Shown: positions 5,030 to 6,459 of the stretch, piece by piece
Numbering within the stretch: position 1 is the stretch's first letter
How the letters are laid out: every line of letters starts with the position of its first letter
From: Bacillota bacterium
GTDB taxonomy: Bacteria > Bacillota > Sulfobacillia > JAJZIM01 > JAJZBP01
Reading direction: 5' to 3'
Assembly (NCBI GenBank): GCA_021798855.1
Contig: JAJZBP010000117.1
Span: forward strand, 1 to 6,459
Length of the DNA stretch: 6,459 nucleotides
Notes under the pieces: model-generated
Told to the model about the DNA's origin: nothing
The model's input: only the letters and a program-made list of their open reading frames with translations
Database searches by the model: none
Made by a program: the position numbers and the translations under genes

Positions 5030-5116
5030 ATGCCCCCGCACTTTTTTTGGAGGTTATTTGAGTGCACGGGGTCAGTGAGCGCCTACCTGTTTTATCGCCG
5101 CCTTTCTTTGCAATGA
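5030..5116 (+). CDS. Possible aromatic-rich leader peptide upstream of the pheS T-box
   Basis: A 28-codon ORF starts at ATG 5030, nine nt after AAAGGA, and ends with TGA at 5114-5116, just before T-box stem I. It begins MPPHFFWRLF and continues with SAYLFYRRL. Seven of 28 residues are aromatic (four Phe, all TTT; one Trp; two Tyr), unusual for this GC-rich sequence. Position and composition recall Phe-attenuator leader peptides such as PheL. An overlapping second small ORF (GTG 5062 to TAG 5143-5145, 27 codons, with its own GGAGG at 5049-5053) contains only two Phe and would run into stem I. Either or both could be chance: the Phe codons partly come from a seven-T run. This is a hypothesis, not a secure gene. 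Confidence 0.35.
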   Translation: MPPHFFWRLFECTGSVSAYLFYRRLSLQ

Positions 5117-5119
5117 CGC

Positions 5120-5400
5120 CAAAAGCGATGACGGAAGACCAGTAGACCGGAAGCCGCTCTCGGCAGGGAGGGGATGCCGCGCCTGAGAGCGTCCCCAGGG
5201 GGTGCGTGGTCGAATTCACTTCCAAAGTTGCGCCCTGAAAGGTTGGCGAAGGGTCTCCGGGTGGTCGGAGGCGTGGGCAACCGGTAGGGGAGGCCGGATT
5301 CCCTCCGTTAGCGGGGAGTTGGAGAGGAGCCGCCGGGTTGCGGCTTAATGAGGGTGGTAGCGCGGAGTATTTCGTCCCTGGAAGGGGACGTTATTTTTTT
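5120..5400 (+). ncRNA. T-box riboswitch (tRNA-Phe) controlling pheS
   Basis: Uncharged tRNA-Phe is sensed in the nascent mRNA and prevents termination. Stem I is seen as GGAAG (5133-5137) paired with CTTCC (5219-5223) and GACC (5145-5148) paired with GGTC (5208-5211). These flank the specifier loop: AGTA (5141-5144) on one side and GAA-TTC-A (5212-5218) on the other, with specifier UUC (5215-5217) for Phe. The distal part has the typical CTCTC/GAGAG region. Further down are the conserved CCGTTA (about 5307) and the T-box AGGGTGGTAGCGCGG (5351-5365), whose UGGU bulge is complementary to the ACCA end of tRNA. CCCT at 5376-5379 can pair with AGGG (antiterminator) or be used in the terminator. 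One base differs from the usual T-box core (TAGCGCGG for TACCGCGG). Confidence 0.93.
5373..5400 (+). terminator. T-box regulated intrinsic terminator
   Basis: CGTCCC (5373-5378) pairs with GGGACG (5385-5390) around a 6-nt loop and is followed by TTATTTTTTT (5391-5400). The 5' arm overlaps the sequence needed for the antiterminator, so the two structures exclude each other, as expected of the T-box mechanism. Confidence 0.9.
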
Positions 5401-5418
5401 GGGAGGAGCAGGATTGAC

Positions 5419-6435
5419 ATGCTGGAGCAGTTGTCGCGTTTGGGGGATGCCGCCGGGGAGGAGATCGCCGCGGCCAAAGACGCCGCGCAGTTGGAGGAGG
5501 TCCGGGTGCGCTATTTGGGGAAAAGGGGGCTGGTGACGGGGGTTTTGCGGGGGTTGGGGACGGTGGATCCCGTTCGGCGTCCGGTGGTGGGCGAGGCCGC
5601 CAACCGGTTGAAGCTGGAATTGGAAGCGAAGCTGGCGACCAGGCGCGGGGAGTTGCAGGAGGGCCGGCCAAGGCCGAGGGCGGCTTTCGACGTGACCCTG
5701 CCGGGTTGGGTGGTGACCCGCGGCGGAGCACATCCGTTGCGGCGCATCCAGGAGGAAATCGAGGGAATCTTCCTGGGAATGGGTTTCACGGTCGCCGAGG
5801 GGCCGGAGATCGAAAGCGAATACTACAACTTCGAGGCTTTGAACATGCCCGCTGGCCATCCGGCGCGGGACATGCAGGATTCTTTTTACTTCGGCGACGG
5901 TTGGGTGCTGCGCACCCAGACGTCTCCGGTGCAGATCCGAAGCATGGAGGAGACCTGCCCGCGGCTGCCGGTCAAGATCATCGCTCCCGGCAGGGTGTAC
6001 CGGAGGGATCAGGCCGACGCCACCCATTCGCCCATCTTTCATCAGGTTGAGGGTCTCCTGGTGGACGAAGGCATCAGTTTGGCTAACCTGAAGGGGGTCT
6101 TGGGACTCTTCGCCCGGGAGATGTTCGGCGAAGGGACGCGCATCAGGTTGCGGCCCAGTTTCTTTCCCTTCACCGAACCGAGCGCCGAGGTCGATGTTTC
6201 CTGCGCCATTTGCGCCGGACGTGGATGCCGCACCTGCAAGGGCACGGGGTGGTTGGAGATCCTCGGCGCCGGCATGGTTCACCCAAGGGTTTTGGCGGCG
6301 GGGGGATACGATCCGGAACGGGTGAGCGGTTTTGCCTTCGGGATGGGGATCGAGCGTATCGCGATGCTGAAACTGGGTGTGGATGACCTGCGGGTTTTTT
6401 TCCAAAACGACCTGCGGTTTTTGGAACAATTCTGA
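5419..6435 (+). CDS. pheS: Phenylalanine--tRNA ligase alpha subunit
   Basis: PheS is the catalytic subunit of the cytoplasmic (alpha-beta)2 enzyme that activates phenylalanine with ATP and charges tRNA-Phe. The 338-aa product has the standard length. Residues 1-88 are the N-terminal coiled-coil tRNA-binding arm. Class II motif 1 lies around GGAHPLRRIQEEIE (102-115), motif 2 includes GRVYRRD (191-197) and THSPIFHQVEG (202-212), FTEPS (251-255) belongs to the Phe pocket, and motif 3 is FGMGIERIAML (307-317). Four Cys (262, 265, 270, 273) form the CxxC...CxxC knuckle common in bacterial PheS. The ATG at 5419 follows GGGAGGAGCAGGA (5401-5413). The open frame extends upstream through the T-box, but only the ATG gives the family N-terminus. 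Expression is set by the T-box; pheT is expected directly after the stop, beyond the window. Confidence 0.98.
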   Translation: MLEQLSRLGDAAGEEIAAAKDAAQLEEVRVRYLGKRGLVTGVLRGLGTVDPVRRPVVGEAANRLKLELEAKLATRRGELQEGRPRPRAAFDVTLPGWVVTRGGAHPLRRIQEEIEGIFLGMGFTVAEGPEIESEYYNFEALNMPAGHPARDMQDSFYFGDGWVLRTQTSPVQIRSMEETCPRLPVKIIAPGRVYRRDQADATHSPIFHQVEGLLVDEGISLANLKGVLGLFAREMFGEGTRIRLRPSFFPFTEPSAEVDVSCAICAGRGCRTCKGTGWLEILGAGMVHPRVLAAGGYDPERVSGFAFGMGIERIAMLKLGVDDLRVFFQNDLRFLEQF

Positions 6436-6459
6436 AAGAGGCGAAAAGCACTTGCTGGC

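Noticed and set aside
5033..5048. The T7 run at 5042-5048 as a terminator for the propeller-like gene
   Set aside because: No stable stem lies immediately upstream: only weak GGGC/GCCC or GTG/CAC pairings with large loops. The hairpin there has the T-run in its loop, not after its stem.
5308..6429. A 373-codon minus-strand open frame opposite pheS
   Set aside because: pheS is unambiguous on the + strand with all class II motifs; the antisense frame also covers the T-box terminator and has no family signature.

Overview
The window reads as a chromosomal segment from a GC-rich Gram-positive bacterium of the Bacillota (Firmicutes). Support for this comes from the gene order infC-rpmI-rplT, then a TrmH/SpoU-type rRNA methyltransferase, then pheS. 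A canonical tRNA-Phe-responsive T-box precedes pheS, Shine-Dalgarno sequences are strong and purine-rich, and TTG starts are frequent. Genus or species cannot be named from the sequence alone.

Layout, left to right. Positions 1-208 are a structured 5' leader. Positions 209-1432 hold the IF3/L35/L20 operon on the + strand: infC (apparently starting at ATC), rpmI (TTG) and rplT (TTG). A near-perfect intrinsic terminator follows rplT but lies inside the first codons of the next + strand gene, a SPOUT 2'-O-methyltransferase of the YsgA/RlmP type (1440-2243). Positions 2244-4970 look like an accessory island inserted between that gene and pheS, which are neighbours in B. subtilis. It carries two minus-strand genes: an 88-aa lipoprotein with one copy of a roughly 57-aa SGKT...W..VA..LG repeat, and a 323-aa exported protein with five copies. 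Divergent from them, on the + strand, is a 323-aa exported protein with beta-propeller-like repeats and a Gly/Pro-rich insert. Its reading frame breaks at the edge of a truncated copper-amine-oxidase-N-type domain.

Positions 4943-5418 hold the control region of pheS: a near-consensus promoter inside the domain remnant, a possible aromatic-rich leader peptide, and a complete T-box riboswitch (specifier UUC, T-box sequence, competing terminator). PheS itself occupies 5419-6435, and pheT is expected just beyond the window.

The conserved genes serve translation: initiation factor, two large-subunit proteins, an rRNA-modifying enzyme and tRNA-Phe charging. The island genes are exported proteins of unknown function. 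The most interesting points are the AUC start of infC, the terminator embedded in a coding start, the HTH-like repeats in exported proteins, the frameshifted domain remnant, and the possible combination of a Phe/Trp/Tyr-rich leader peptide with a T-box.
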